DNA of 64,000 nucleotides, taken from positions 372,001-436,000 of the forward strand of contig NZ_CP007151.1 of the NCBI RefSeq assembly GCF_000830985.1, in the 5' to 3' direction. The DNA is from Marinobacter similis. GTDB lineage: Bacteria; Pseudomonadota; Gammaproteobacteria; Pseudomonadales; Oleiphilaceae. Within the stretch, counting starts at the first letter, position 1, and the number at the start of each line of letters is the position of its first letter. A program made the translations under genes and the position numbers. The notes below the pieces were generated by a model, which saw nothing but the letters and a program-made list of their open reading frames with translations, was not told where the DNA came from and did not search any database. This document shows, piece by piece, positions 1 through 8,230 of the stretch.

Positions 1-1
1 G

Positions 2-535
2 TTGGCTCAGCTGAAAGAAGCCGGCCTGCAGATTCTCTACGTGGGCATGGAGTCCGGAGACGACGAGATCTTGAAGCGGGTAAACAAGGGCGAATCCTGG
101 GAGTCCACCCGTTCAGCGCTGGTGAAAATCCGTGAAGCTGGCCTCACCAGCTCGGTGATGGTGCTCAATGGCTTGGGTGGGGAGAGTCTGTCGCGGCAGC
201 ACGCCATTAACACCGCAACCCTGTGTAACGAAACCCAGCCTGATTACCTGTCGACCCTGGTGGTCAGTTTCCCGCAGGGGGAGGAGCGATTCCGATCCGG
301 ATTCGGGGATGACTTCGTACCTCTATCCCAGCAAGGCTTGTTCGAAGAGATTCGATTGTTCCTGGAACATCTGGATCTCGAGAGAACGATCTTTCGGAGC
401 GACCACGCCTCAAATTACCTCGTGTTGAAAGGGACCTTGGGGCGGGATAAAGAGAAAATGCTCGAGCAGGTCAATTTCGCCATCACCAACCCTGGGGCTG
501 CGCCGCTCCGGGCAGAGTGGATGCGCGGCTTATAG
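2..535 (+). CDS. Radical SAM protein, C-terminal part (5' truncated by window)
   Basis: The reading frame is open at the left edge, so this is the C-terminal ~177 residues of a longer protein. The segment LQILYVGMESGDDEILKRV near its start matches the latter half of radical SAM TIM barrels (a 'G-E-S' SAM-contacting motif followed by a D-x-x-L-K-x-x-N-K-G helix). The CxxxCxxC cluster motif would lie upstream of the window. The substrate cannot be told from this part. It is followed 31 bp later by the DUF1285 gene on the same strand, so the two may be co-transcribed. The first in-window start-like codon (TTG at 2) is not the true start. Confidence 0.75.
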   Translation: MAQLKEAGLQILYVGMESGDDEILKRVNKGESWESTRSALVKIREAGLTSSVMVLNGLGGESLSRQHAINTATLCNETQPDYLSTLVVSFPQGEERFRSGFGDDFVPLSQQGLFEEIRLFLEHLDLERTIFRSDHASNYLVLKGTLGRDKEKMLEQVNFAITNPGAAPLRAEWMRGL

Positions 536-566
536 CCGTACTTTCGATGTTAGCGGGAGTTGTTGC

Positions 567-1124
567 ATGAGTCAGAATCCGGAAACCATTGCCGACCAGG
601 TTGAGCAATCTGCAAAAAAATCGGGCCTGCCGCCGCTGGAACAGTGGAATCCTGATTTGTCCGGCGACATGGACTTGCGCGTGTCCCGAGACGGTCAGTG
701 GATCTACAAGGGCGAGCCGCTTGCCCGTGAGGCCATTGTGCGTCTGTTCTCAACCATCCTGCGTCTTGAAGACGATGGCGAGTTTTACCTGGTCACGCCG
801 GTGGAAAAATGGCGCATCCAGGTGGAAGATGCTCCTTTATTGGCCCACTCCCTGATAGTGGAGGCTGACGGGGCAGAACAGGTTATCAAGCTGACCACCA
901 ACGTTGGCGAAGTTCTTGAGATTGGTGATGACCACCCGCTGGAGGTGGGAAGCTACGCCGGCACTGATGAGCCGCGCCCGATTATCCATGTGCGCCACGG
1001 TGTTACAGCGAGACTGGTAACCGCTGCTTTTTATGATCTGGCAGAGCATGTTGTTGAGCGTGAGGGGCAGACTGGGCCTGAGCTCGGCGTGTTCAGTAAC
1101 GGAAATTTCTACAAAATTGGGTAG
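567..1124 (+). CDS. DUF1285 domain protein
   Basis: This is a 185-residue soluble protein with the sequence character of the DUF1285 family: a PPLEQWNP start, a W-I-Y-K-G-E-P-L segment near residue 50, and a VTPVEKWRIQVEDAP segment. Members are widespread in proteobacteria and have no established biochemical role. The start is the ATG preceded by GGGAG at a normal distance. No signal peptide or membrane segment is visible. It follows the radical SAM gene on the same strand. The function is unknown. Confidence 0.75.
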   Translation: MSQNPETIADQVEQSAKKSGLPPLEQWNPDLSGDMDLRVSRDGQWIYKGEPLAREAIVRLFSTILRLEDDGEFYLVTPVEKWRIQVEDAPLLAHSLIVEADGAEQVIKLTTNVGEVLEIGDDHPLEVGSYAGTDEPRPIIHVRHGVTARLVTAAFYDLAEHVVEREGQTGPELGVFSNGNFYKIG

Positions 1125-1334
1125 GGTGGTTGAAAACCCTTACCGCGTCCCCATCAATGACGGTAGAAAACGCATTAAGTCAGTTGTTAAACTGTGTTTT
1201 CATACTTGTTACGAGCCTGGCTCTCTAACGAGGCCCGGTGGTCGTCAGTCCCTCTGTGCAGTCCGGCTGTTCAAGATCACTTTCGATTGCCTTTAATTCA
1301 ATTAAACAGTCATTGCGACACGCAAGGAGATCAC

Positions 1335-1796
1335 ATGGCCCAACCTCGTGTTGTCACCATCCATTACACGCTCACCAACGATCAGGGAGAAGAGCTGGAC
1401 TCCTCCCGTGTAGAAGGTCGTGAGCCGCTGTCATACCTGGAAGGTGCTCAGAACATTATCGGTGGACTGGAAAGTGCACTGAACGAAAAGACCCCTGGCG
1501 ACCAGGTCAAGGTATCTGTTGAGCCGGCTGAAGGTTACGGTGAGCTTAACGAAGAGCTGGTACAGCCGGTTCCCCGTTCTGCGTTTGAAGGCGTCGACAC
1601 CATCGAGCCTGGCATGCAGTTCCAAGCGCAAACTCCGGGCGGCCCCCAGGTAGTTCGCGTTGTAGAAGTTGGCGATGAAACCGTTACTATCGATGCCAAC
1701 CATCCGCTGGCAGGTCAGACCCTGCACTTCGACGTAGAAGTTGTTGAAGCGCGCGATGCGACTGACGAAGAGCAAGAGCACGGTCACGCTCACTAA
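1335..1796 (+). CDS. slyD: FKBP-type peptidyl-prolyl cis-trans isomerase, SlyD-like
   Basis: This 153-residue cytoplasmic isomerase and chaperone acts on proline peptide bonds. The FKBP core is visible as VTIHYTLTNDQGEELDSS at the N-terminus and EGYGE near residue 60. An inserted IF-type chaperone flap follows (about residues 70-120), then the family signature DANHPLAGQTLHFDVEV. The C-terminus is short and weakly His-rich (E-H-G-H-A-H), much less so than E. coli SlyD, so nickel handling is doubtful. An AAGGAG ribosome site lies 6 bp before the chosen ATG. A longer frame extends upstream but has no ribosome site. A strong terminator follows. Confidence 0.85.
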   Translation: MAQPRVVTIHYTLTNDQGEELDSSRVEGREPLSYLEGAQNIIGGLESALNEKTPGDQVKVSVEPAEGYGELNEELVQPVPRSAFEGVDTIEPGMQFQAQTPGGPQVVRVVEVGDETVTIDANHPLAGQTLHFDVEVVEARDATDEEQEHGHAH

Positions 1797-1820
1797 GCTT
1801 TTCTGAAGTGTCTGCAAAAA

Positions 1821-1845
1821 CGGCTCCATCTGGAGCCGTTTTTTT
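1821..1845 (+). terminator. Rho-independent terminator of the slyD-like gene
   Basis: An 8-bp perfect stem (CGGCTCCA / TGGAGCCG) with a 2-base loop is followed by a run of seven T, 25 bp after the slyD-like stop codon. Confidence 0.85.
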
Positions 1846-1867
1846 ATGCCTGGAAGAAAGTCAGGAC

Positions 1868-1896
1868 AAAAAAACGGCCCAATAAAGGGCCGTTTT
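1868..1896 (-). terminator. Rho-independent terminator of the ETF-QO gene
   Basis: Read on the minus strand, a 7-bp GC-rich stem (ACGGCCC / GGGCCGT) with a 6-base loop is followed by a run of seven T. It lies just after the ETF-QO stop codon. With the slyD-like terminator it insulates two convergent genes. Confidence 0.8.
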
Positions 1897-1909
1897 TCGC
1901 TATCCGAAC

Positions 1910-3562
1910 TTACATGTTCGGGTAGTTGGGACCACCGCCACCTTCTGGCGTTACCCAGTTGATGTTCTGAGCAGGATCCTTGATGTCACAGGTCTTGCAG
2001 TGAACACAGTTCTGGGCGTTGATCTGGAACTTCTTGCCGCTGCCGTCTTCTTTCTCGACAACTTCGTAAACCCCGGCCGGGCAGTAACGCTGGGCGGGTT
2101 CGTTGTACTTAGGCAGGTTCTCGTTCAGCGGGATGTCCGGATCGGTCAGCTTCAGGTGAACCGGCTGATCTTCCTCGTGGTTGGTGTTGGAGATAAACAC
2201 CGAGGACAGGCGATCAAAGGTCAGCTTGTTGTCCGGCTTCGGGTAGCTGATTTGCTTGGCTTCAGAGGCAGGCTTCAGCGTAGCGTAATCCGGCGTCGTG
2301 TCGTGGAAGGTGAATGGCAGGCTGCCGCGCAGGATGTTCTGCTCGACGAATGCGATCGCACCACCGACAAAATTGCCAAATTTGTGCATGGCCGGACCAA
2401 AGTTACGCTCGGCGTAAAGCTCCTTGTACAGCCAGCTGTCCTCGAAACGCTGCTGGAAGCTGGTGATTTCCTCGCCGCTTTTGCCTTCTTTCAGGGCTTC
2501 GAAGACCGCTTCCGCGCCCAACAGGCCAGACTTCATGGCGGTGTGGGAGCCTTTGATCTTGGAGCTGTTCAGGGTACCGGCATCACAGCCAAGCAACAGA
2601 CCACCGGGGAAGCTCATCTTCGGCAGGGCGTTGTAACCACCCTTGGAAATGGCACGGGCACCATAGGACACGCGCTTGCCGCCTTCCAGGTACTTGGCGA
2701 CTTCCGGGTGCAGCTTCAGGCGCTGGAACTCTTCAAACGGACTCAGGTGCGGATTGCTGTAGGACAGATCAGTGATCAGGCCCACGTAAACCTGGCCGTT
2801 TTCCAGGTGATAAAGGAAAGAACCGCCAGTTGTACCGCTTTCGCTCAGCGGCCAGCCTGTGGTGTGCACAACCAGGCCTGGCTCATGTTTGGCAGGATCA
2901 ATGTCCCACAGCTCTTTGATGCCGATGCCGTAGTGCTGTGGATCCTTGCCTTCGTCCAGCTTGAAGTCGTTGATCAGGCGCTTGCCCAGGTGACCACGAC
3001 AGCCCTCTGTAAACAGGGTGTACTTCGCGCGCAGCTCCATGCCCGGCATGTAGCCGTCTTTCTCGGAGCCGTCACGGGCTACGCCCATGTCACCGGTGAT
3101 GATGCCCTTGACCTCGCCATCTTCAACAATGGTTTCGGAAGCGGCGAAGCCGGGGTAGACCTCAACGCCCAGCTGCTCGGCCTGCTCGGCCAGCCAGCGG
3201 CAAAGGTTGCCCAGGCTGATGATGTAGTTGCCGTGGTTGTGCATGTTCTTCGGCACGAAGCCATTCGGGATCTTGGTGGCTTTTTCCTGGTTCTTCAGCA
3301 GGAAAATGTCGTCCCGGGTGACCGGCGTGTTCAGCGGGGCGCCTTTCTCTTTCCAGTCCGGGAAGAGTTCGTTGAGGGCAGTGGGCTCGAATACGGTACC
3401 GGCAAGGATGTGCGCGCCGATTTCGGAACCTTTCTCTACCACGCATACGGTGAGTTCTTCGCCAGCTTCCTGTGCCAACTGCATGACACGGCAAGCTGCC
3501 GACAGGCCTGCAGGCCCGCCGCCGACGATAAGAACATCAAACTCCATCGATTCGCGTTCCAC
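1910..3562 (-). CDS. Electron transfer flavoprotein-ubiquinone oxidoreductase (ETF-QO)
   Basis: This 550-residue membrane-associated iron-sulfur flavoprotein passes electrons from reduced ETF to ubiquinone, linking acyl-CoA and other dehydrogenases to respiration. The N-terminus has the FAD-binding GGGPAGLSAA motif. The C-terminal ~60 residues hold the 4Fe-4S ligands in C-P-A-G-V-Y and C-V-H-C-K-T-C. The length is typical of the family. The start is GTG at 3562, because GAGGAG lies 6 bp upstream and the ATG five codons later has no site of its own. It is divergent from etfBA, with a candidate operator between them. Confidence 0.95.
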   Translation of the reverse strand: MERESMEFDVLIVGGGPAGLSAACRVMQLAQEAGEELTVCVVEKGSEIGAHILAGTVFEPTALNELFPDWKEKGAPLNTPVTRDDIFLLKNQEKATKIPNGFVPKNMHNHGNYIISLGNLCRWLAEQAEQLGVEVYPGFAASETIVEDGEVKGIITGDMGVARDGSEKDGYMPGMELRAKYTLFTEGCRGHLGKRLINDFKLDEGKDPQHYGIGIKELWDIDPAKHEPGLVVHTTGWPLSESGTTGGSFLYHLENGQVYVGLITDLSYSNPHLSPFEEFQRLKLHPEVAKYLEGGKRVSYGARAISKGGYNALPKMSFPGGLLLGCDAGTLNSSKIKGSHTAMKSGLLGAEAVFEALKEGKSGEEITSFQQRFEDSWLYKELYAERNFGPAMHKFGNFVGGAIAFVEQNILRGSLPFTFHDTTPDYATLKPASEAKQISYPKPDNKLTFDRLSSVFISNTNHEEDQPVHLKLTDPDIPLNENLPKYNEPAQRYCPAGVYEVVEKEDGSGKKFQINAQNCVHCKTCDIKDPAQNINWVTPEGGGGPNYPNM

Positions 3563-4089
3563 GTTGGTCTCCTCAAACTTCTTTTAATGGATATTGTGTG
3601 CCCGTAGGCTGAATTCTGGGGCGTCATCATACCGGTAAAACTGCCTATAGACGACTGCCCAAAGCCGATCGCACCGACTATTAAGAAAAAGGATATCGTA
3701 TTTGCAGAATCAAACAAACGTTTGTTTGAAATTCTGCCTCTCCTTTGGCATTGTACGTGTACACCGAAACATCGTGTGTTCTGAGGCGTTTTTTAGTATC
3801 GTCTCACTGCCTGGCCCAGTCAACACTGGCCAATGTGCTTGAAAAACGCTCCTGGCGCGTCCGAGCGGGCCTATTGACCCGTTCACCCTTTGCCTGCAGT
3901 ATTAGTCCGCCGTGACAGCAGGCCCCGCGTGAGGAAGCTGTTTGTAACGTTCGGCGTGAAGGCCCATAATTCTGGCTTCACACCGAAACTACAGGAATCA
4001 AGAATACTCCGAGGTCCGCAGCTGCGGGGTCGCAAAAGAGTGTTTCTGATTGCGAGTCTTTAAACCCATCGTAGAAGAACGAGGAATCT
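3563..4089. other. Divergent regulatory region between ETF-QO and etfBA
   Basis: These 527 non-coding bases separate the divergent ETF genes. I see the palindrome at 3710-3729, listed separately, and no convincing small gene. Promoters for both directions must lie here but I could not place them with confidence. Confidence 0.6.
3710..3729. promoter_or_regulatory. 20-bp perfect palindrome, candidate fatty-acid regulator (PsrA/TetR-type) operator
   Basis: The sequence TCAAACAAACGTTTGTTTGA is perfectly self-complementary, 147 bp upstream of the ETF-QO start and 360 bp upstream of etfB. Known: PsrA, a TetR-family acyl-CoA-responsive regulator, binds palindromes built from AAAC/GTTT half-sites in gammaproteobacteria, and ETF genes belong to fatty-acid regulons there. 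The spacing of the half-sites here differs somewhat from the published core, so the regulator's identity is an inference. Confidence 0.55.
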
Positions 4090-4839
4090 ATGAAGGTTCT
4101 GGTCGCTGTAAAACGAGTAATCGACTACAACGTAAAGGTGCGCGTCAAGCCGGACAACACCGGTGTTGATCTCGCCAACGTCAAGATGGCAATGAACCCG
4201 TTCTGTGAAATCGCGGTTGAAGAAGCGGTTCGCTTGAAAGAGAAGGGTGTTGCCAGTGAAATCGTGGTGGTCTCTATCGGCCCGAAAGCAGCACAGGAGC
4301 AGATCCGAACTGCACTGGCCCTGGGCGCGGACCGTGGTATCCACGTGGAAACCGACGAAGAGGTTCAGTCCCTCGAAGCGGCCAAGCTGCTGAAAAGTGT
4401 TGTCGAGAAAGAAGAGCCGAAGCTGGTTATTCTTGGCAAACAGTCCATCGATTCCGACAACAACCAGACGGGCCAGATGCTCGCAGCACTGACCGGCATG
4501 GCGCAAGGCACCTTCGCGTCAGAAGTGGTTGTTGAAGGCGAGAAGGTTAACGTAACCCGCGAAGTAGACGGTGGTCTGATGACCGTGTCTCTGAACCTGC
4601 CGGCGGTTGTTACCACAGACCTGCGCCTGAACGAGCCGCGTTACGCCTCGCTCCCGAACATCATGAAGGCGAAGAAGAAGCCGCTCGAGTCCATGAGCCC
4701 GGCTGATCTGGGCGTCGACATCGCCCCGCGCCTGTCCACTCTGAAGGTTGAAGCACCTGCTTCCCGTCAGGCTGGCGTGAAAGTGGCAGACGTTGCAGAG
4801 CTCGTCGATAAACTGAAGAACGAAGCGAAGGTGATCTAA
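4090..4839 (+). CDS. etfB: Electron transfer flavoprotein beta subunit
   Basis: This 249-residue subunit of the soluble ETF heterodimer carries AMP and contacts partner dehydrogenases. It opens with [19 protein letters not shown] and contains the family segment [16 protein letters not shown] around residue 120, followed by REVDGG. The length is standard. GAGGAAT lies just upstream of the ATG. The stop codon abuts the etfA start with no gap, so the two are certainly one transcript and are made in equal amounts. Confidence 0.97.
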   Translation: MKVLVAVKRVIDYNVKVRVKPDNTGVDLANVKMAMNPFCEIAVEEAVRLKEKGVASEIVVVSIGPKAAQEQIRTALALGADRGIHVETDEEVQSLEAAKLLKSVVEKEEPKLVILGKQSIDSDNNQTGQMLAALTGMAQGTFASEVVVEGEKVNVTREVDGGLMTVSLNLPAVVTTDLRLNEPRYASLPNIMKAKKKPLESMSPADLGVDIAPRLSTLKVEAPASRQAGVKVADVAELVDKLKNEAKVI

Positions 4840-5781
4840 ATGAGCATCCTTGTAATTGCTGAACATGACAACAGCAGCCTGAAGCAGGCTACCCTGAATG
4901 TTGTAGCGGCCGCCAAGGCCATCGGCGGAGACATCGACGTCCTGGTTGCCGGCGAAAACTGCGGCGCCGTTGCCGAAGCTGCTGCCAAGGCTGAAGGCGT
5001 TAACAAGGTACTGGTTGCCGACAACGCTGCATACGGCCACTTCCTGGGTGAAAACCTGGGTGAGCTGGTTGCCGAAGCAGGCAAGGGCTACAGCCACATT
5101 CTGGCCGCTGCCGGTACCGTGGGCAAAGACTTCATGCCACGGGTTGCTGCACTGCTGGACGTTGCGCAGGTATCCGACATCATGCGTGTGGAGTCCGAAG
5201 ACACCTTCGTTCGCCCGATCTACGCAGGTAACGCGATTGCCACTGTAAAATCCAGTGACAGCATCAAAGTAATTACGGTTCGCCCGACCGCTTTCGACCC
5301 GGTTGCCGGTGAAGGTGGTTCCGCCGCTGTCGAACAGCTGGACGTTGTAAAAGACGCTGGTTTGTCCCAATTCGTAAGCGAAGAGCTGGCCAAGTCTGAC
5401 CGTCCTGATCTGGCAAGCGCCGGTATCGTTGTTTCCGGTGGTCGTGGCATGCAGAACGGCGACAACTTCAAGATGTTGGAGCAGGTAGCTGATCTGATGG
5501 GTGCTGCTGTTGGCGCATCCCGTGCTGCTGTCGACGCTGGTTTCGTACCGAACGACATGCAGGTTGGCCAGACCGGTAAGATTGTTGCTCCGCAGCTGTA
5601 CATTGCCGTGGGCATCTCCGGTGCCATCCAGCACTTGGCTGGTATGTCTGACTCCAAGGTGATCGTTGCGATCAACAAGGACGAAGAAGCACCGATCTTC
5701 CAGGTGGCTGATTACGGCCTGGTAGCGGATCTGTTTGAAGCAGTACCGCAGCTGGAAGAAGAGCTGAAGAAAGTTCTGTAA
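4840..5781 (+). CDS. etfA: Electron transfer flavoprotein alpha subunit
   Basis: This 313-residue FAD-binding subunit of ETF accepts electrons from acyl-CoA and other dehydrogenases and hands them to ETF-QO, encoded divergently. Diagnostic segments are V-V-S-G-G-R-G-M around residue 205, G-A-S-R-A-A-V-D-A-G, VGQTGKIVAPQLYIAVGISG (FAD site) and AINKDEEAPIF. It starts immediately after the etfB stop and ends at a strong terminator. Confidence 0.97.
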   Translation: MSILVIAEHDNSSLKQATLNVVAAAKAIGGDIDVLVAGENCGAVAEAAAKAEGVNKVLVADNAAYGHFLGENLGELVAEAGKGYSHILAAAGTVGKDFMPRVAALLDVAQVSDIMRVESEDTFVRPIYAGNAIATVKSSDSIKVITVRPTAFDPVAGEGGSAAVEQLDVVKDAGLSQFVSEELAKSDRPDLASAGIVVSGGRGMQNGDNFKMLEQVADLMGAAVGASRAAVDAGFVPNDMQVGQTGKIVAPQLYIAVGISGAIQHLAGMSDSKVIVAINKDEEAPIFQVADYGLVADLFEAVPQLEEELKKVL

Positions 5782-5796
5782 CTTTCTGGACGCTTG

Positions 5797-5825
5797 AAAA
5801 AGGCACCTTCGGGTGCCTTTTTTGT
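5797..5825 (+). terminator. Rho-independent terminator of etfBA
   Basis: AGGCACC and GGTGCCT form a stem around a TTCG tetraloop, with A-rich 5' flank and a run of T on the 3' side, 16 bp after the etfA stop. Confidence 0.9.
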
Positions 5826-5888
5826 TGGGCGGTCATAAAATAGAGCTGCCTGAGTCACCGAACCATCCTGATAGCCGGAATCTTTCCC

Positions 5889-6730
5889 ATGCCCCTCACT
5901 CCCTTTGACGCACTGGCGTGCCCACTCGATGGCCAGACTTTGCACCGCGATGGCAATAGCTGGCGCTGCGAATCCGGACACAGCTTTGACATCGCCCGGC
6001 AGGGCTATGTGCATTTGTTGCCGGTGCAAAAAAAGCGGTCCCGGGAGCCTGGCGACAGCAAAGACATGGTGGCCGCGCGCCAGCGTTTCCTGAATGCCGG
6101 ATTCTACGATGCCATCTCCGATGCGGTGAACCGAATTGTGGCCGGCGGCTTGCCGGAAACGGATGTGGTGCGTCTCCTGGATGCGGCTGTGGTGAGGGCT
6201 ACTACACCCGGCGCCTGGCCGAATCACAGGCAGCAAGCCGCGAGGTTGCGGTGGTTGGTCTGGATATTTCCAAGTGGGCGGTGCTGGCCGCGGCCAAGCA
6301 GGACAAACAGCTGAGCTGGGTGGTGGGGAGTAACGCCAATCTGCCGGTTCTGCCCGGTACGCTGGACGCTGTGCTGTGCCTGTTCGGCTTTCCGGTTTAC
6401 GGTGAATTCCATCGGGTGCTGAAATCAGGTGGTCTTGTTTTGCAGGTCGATGCGGGACCGGATCACCTTCGGGAGCTGCGGGAAATCATCTACCCGGAGC
6501 TAAAACCGGAAAAGACCAGAAGTGAGGCCGCGCCGGAAGGCTTCAAATTGGGCGCATCGGAGCCGGTTCGCCACACTCTGACCCTGACGGGACAGGAGAC
6601 GATTGCCGATTTGCTGGCGATGACCCCACATCTATACCGTGCCAGCGCCGAGGGCCGGGAGAGGGCGGCAAAGCTTAATGAGCTGACGGTCACGGTAGAC
6701 GTTGTGCTCCACCACTACACAAAGCTCTGA
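5889..6730 (+). CDS. rlmA: 23S rRNA (guanine-N1)-methyltransferase RlmA-like, interrupted by one frameshift
   Basis: The repaired product is 280 residues. It has an N-terminal zinc-ribbon-like segment (C-P-L-D-G ... C-E-S-G-H-S-F-D) and the RlmA signature GYVHLLPVQKKRS-REPGDS, followed by a Rossmann methyltransferase domain (D-A-G-C-G-E-G-Y-Y-T, VVGLDISKWAV). Known members methylate a guanine in helix 35 of 23S rRNA. The frame breaks near 6184, inside the SAM-binding glycine motif. Adding one G to the GG there restores the motif exactly. I regard this as sequence error rather than a pseudogene. Confidence 0.85.
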
Positions 6731-6745
6731 TAGCCGCCCGACGGA

Positions 6746-7225
6746 TCATTTCCCGGTCTTGGGGGCGTCGCTTGCACCAGGCTTTTTGGAGGCAAGTTGC
6801 TTTTCCGCCTTACCGATAATCAGGGTGTCGGCCAGAATGTGCAGGGCTTTGTTGGTGGTGCGGACGGTTTTGTACACCGTTTTGCTGGTTTGATCGTGGG
6901 TTTCACGGGCTTTTCGGGCGCTCTGGCGGAATTCCTCGTCCCGGGAAAACAGGTCGATCAGGCCAAATGTGGTGCTGGAAATCGCCCTGTGAACCTTTTC
7001 AACGGCACTGGTGCCGCCGGAGACTGTGTCTTCGAGCAGTTTTGCCCGGTTGCGGACTTCCTCCAGTTCCATCCTGCGTTTCTGGATGTCGCTCTGGGCG
7101 GCAATCCGTCGAGCGTTAAGAATCCGTAGCTGGCGTCGAGACGCTTGCAGTTGGCTCAGTGTAAAGCCCAGCGCGATCAGCGAAGCGAGTAGCAGGATTG
7201 CCGGAATGATCAGGGAAGTGCTCAT
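6746..7225 (-). CDS. Small membrane-anchored coiled-coil protein, unknown function
   Basis: This 159-residue protein has one N-terminal transmembrane helix (about residues 5-25). A charged segment likely to form a coiled coil follows (about 28-75, rich in R, E, L and Q), then a K/A/P-rich tail. I do not recognise a family. It lies 15 bp after the stop of the preceding minus-strand gene, which also encodes a single-helix protein, so the two are probably co-expressed and may act together at the membrane. Confidence 0.6.
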   Translation of the reverse strand: MSTSLIIPAILLLASLIALGFTLSQLQASRRQLRILNARRIAAQSDIQKRRMELEEVRNRAKLLEDTVSGGTSAVEKVHRAISSTTFGLIDLFSRDEEFRQSARKARETHDQTSKTVYKTVRTTNKALHILADTLIIGKAEKQLASKKPGASDAPKTGK

Positions 7226-7240
7226 GATATCGATCGCCCC

Positions 7241-7570
7241 TTAGCGGTACTCGATGTGCATCTGGACATCGATTTCCCGCTCCGCCATCTCGGTCTCCAG
7301 CTCTTTCATCACTTCCTGATAGACCATTTTTCGCACCATGACCGGCAGCTTGTCGGCAAGCATGCGACCCGAGCGGGATTCCCGCTTGGCGATGGCGATG
7401 GGATCCAGCACTCGCATGGTTAGCACCAGCTCGGGATCGGGAGCATCGCCGTCAATGTCGTCGGACTCCATCATCTGCGCGATCATTCTGCGCTGTTCAA
7501 TGACCTGCCAGCACAGAAAGCCGCTGAAGACGGCAAGAATCAGGCTTACTATCACCAGCGTTGTGATCAC
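7241..7570 (-). CDS. Small single-pass membrane protein, unknown function
   Basis: The product is 109 residues from the chosen GTG start. It has an N-terminal hydrophobic helix (ITTLVIVSLILAVFSGFLCW) and a soluble charged domain ending in R-E-I-D-V-Q-M-H-I-E-Y-R. The start was chosen because GAGGAGG lies exactly 6 bp upstream. Longer in-frame versions beginning at 7594 or 7690 lack a ribosome site and would place polar residues before the helix. It is probably first in a two-gene unit with the downstream membrane-anchored protein. No family is recognised. Confidence 0.55.
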   Translation of the reverse strand: MITTLVIVSLILAVFSGFLCWQVIEQRRMIAQMMESDDIDGDAPDPELVLTMRVLDPIAIAKRESRSGRMLADKLPVMVRKMVYQEVMKELETEMAEREIDVQMHIEYR

Positions 7571-7780
7571 TCTTTGCCTCCTCGGCGTCATCATGAGTTC
7601 ATGCAGTGCAGTGTGCCCGATTAACGACTGTAAGCGATTGGCCCAGCCGACGGGAATGCGGTGGTTTGCATGGAATACAGGCGCAGGCACAGCATGGGCA
7701 ATAACATTTGCAGTGTGTTGCGGTGCTGTGCAGAATCAACTACTTAAGACTAAAGAATAATTCACTGACAGGGACCCATT

Positions 7781-8197
7781 ATGGTCTGGATTAAAGCTTT
7801 TTTCGCCGGTTTTATTGCAACACTGGTCTTTCACCAGGGGTTGTTCATGGTGTTCTACCTGGCTGACATGGTGCCAATGGCGCCCTTCAATTTATCGCCA
7901 GTGCCGCCGCTGGGCGTGCCCTCAGTGCTCTCCCTGGCCTTCTTCGGTGGGCTGTGGGGTATGTTGCTTTGGCTTCTTGTTGGCCGTTTGGCCGGGGCCA
8001 AGTACTGGCTCGGCCATGTTCTAGTCGGCGCGATCGGGCCAACCGCCGTTGCCATGCTGGTGGTGTTCCCTTTAAAAGGCCTCGAGGCGTCAGCTCAGAC
8101 GTGGGTTGGTGGCTTGCTGCTTAACGGCTTCTGGGGTCTGGGTGTTGCAGTGTTTATGGTCGTGATGGATGCCCGCGCGCAACGCACGATCGATTAA
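7781..8197 (+). CDS. Small integral membrane protein, unknown function
   Basis: This 138-residue protein has about four hydrophobic helices (near residues 5-27, 46-68, 76-96 and 108-128) and almost no soluble part. The start ATG has AGGGACC upstream. It precedes the dehydrogenase-like gene by 33 bp on the same strand and may be co-transcribed with it. Proteins of this type are often called hypothetical membrane proteins. No substrate or motif can be named. Confidence 0.6.
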   Translation: MVWIKAFFAGFIATLVFHQGLFMVFYLADMVPMAPFNLSPVPPLGVPSVLSLAFFGGLWGMLLWLLVGRLAGAKYWLGHVLVGAIGPTAVAMLVVFPLKGLEASAQTWVGGLLLNGFWGLGVAVFMVVMDARAQRTID

Positions 8198-8230
8198 TTA
8201 CCTAATCATTTAAAACGCAAAGGATAAGCA

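Noticed and set aside
2000..3607. 535-codon open frame on the plus strand
   Set aside because: It is antisense to the intact ETF-QO gene. Its protein is low-complexity V/L/R/G-rich with no motif, which is the usual shadow of a GC-rich gene.
4519..5634. 371-codon open frame on the minus strand
   Set aside because: Antisense to etfB and etfA, both of which match their families along the full length. The shadow protein has no domain or ribosome site.
5889..6730. rlmA and the other split genes as true pseudogenes
   Set aside because: Each is restored by a single base with no stop codon or further damage, and the same signature occurs in essential-type genes throughout the window.
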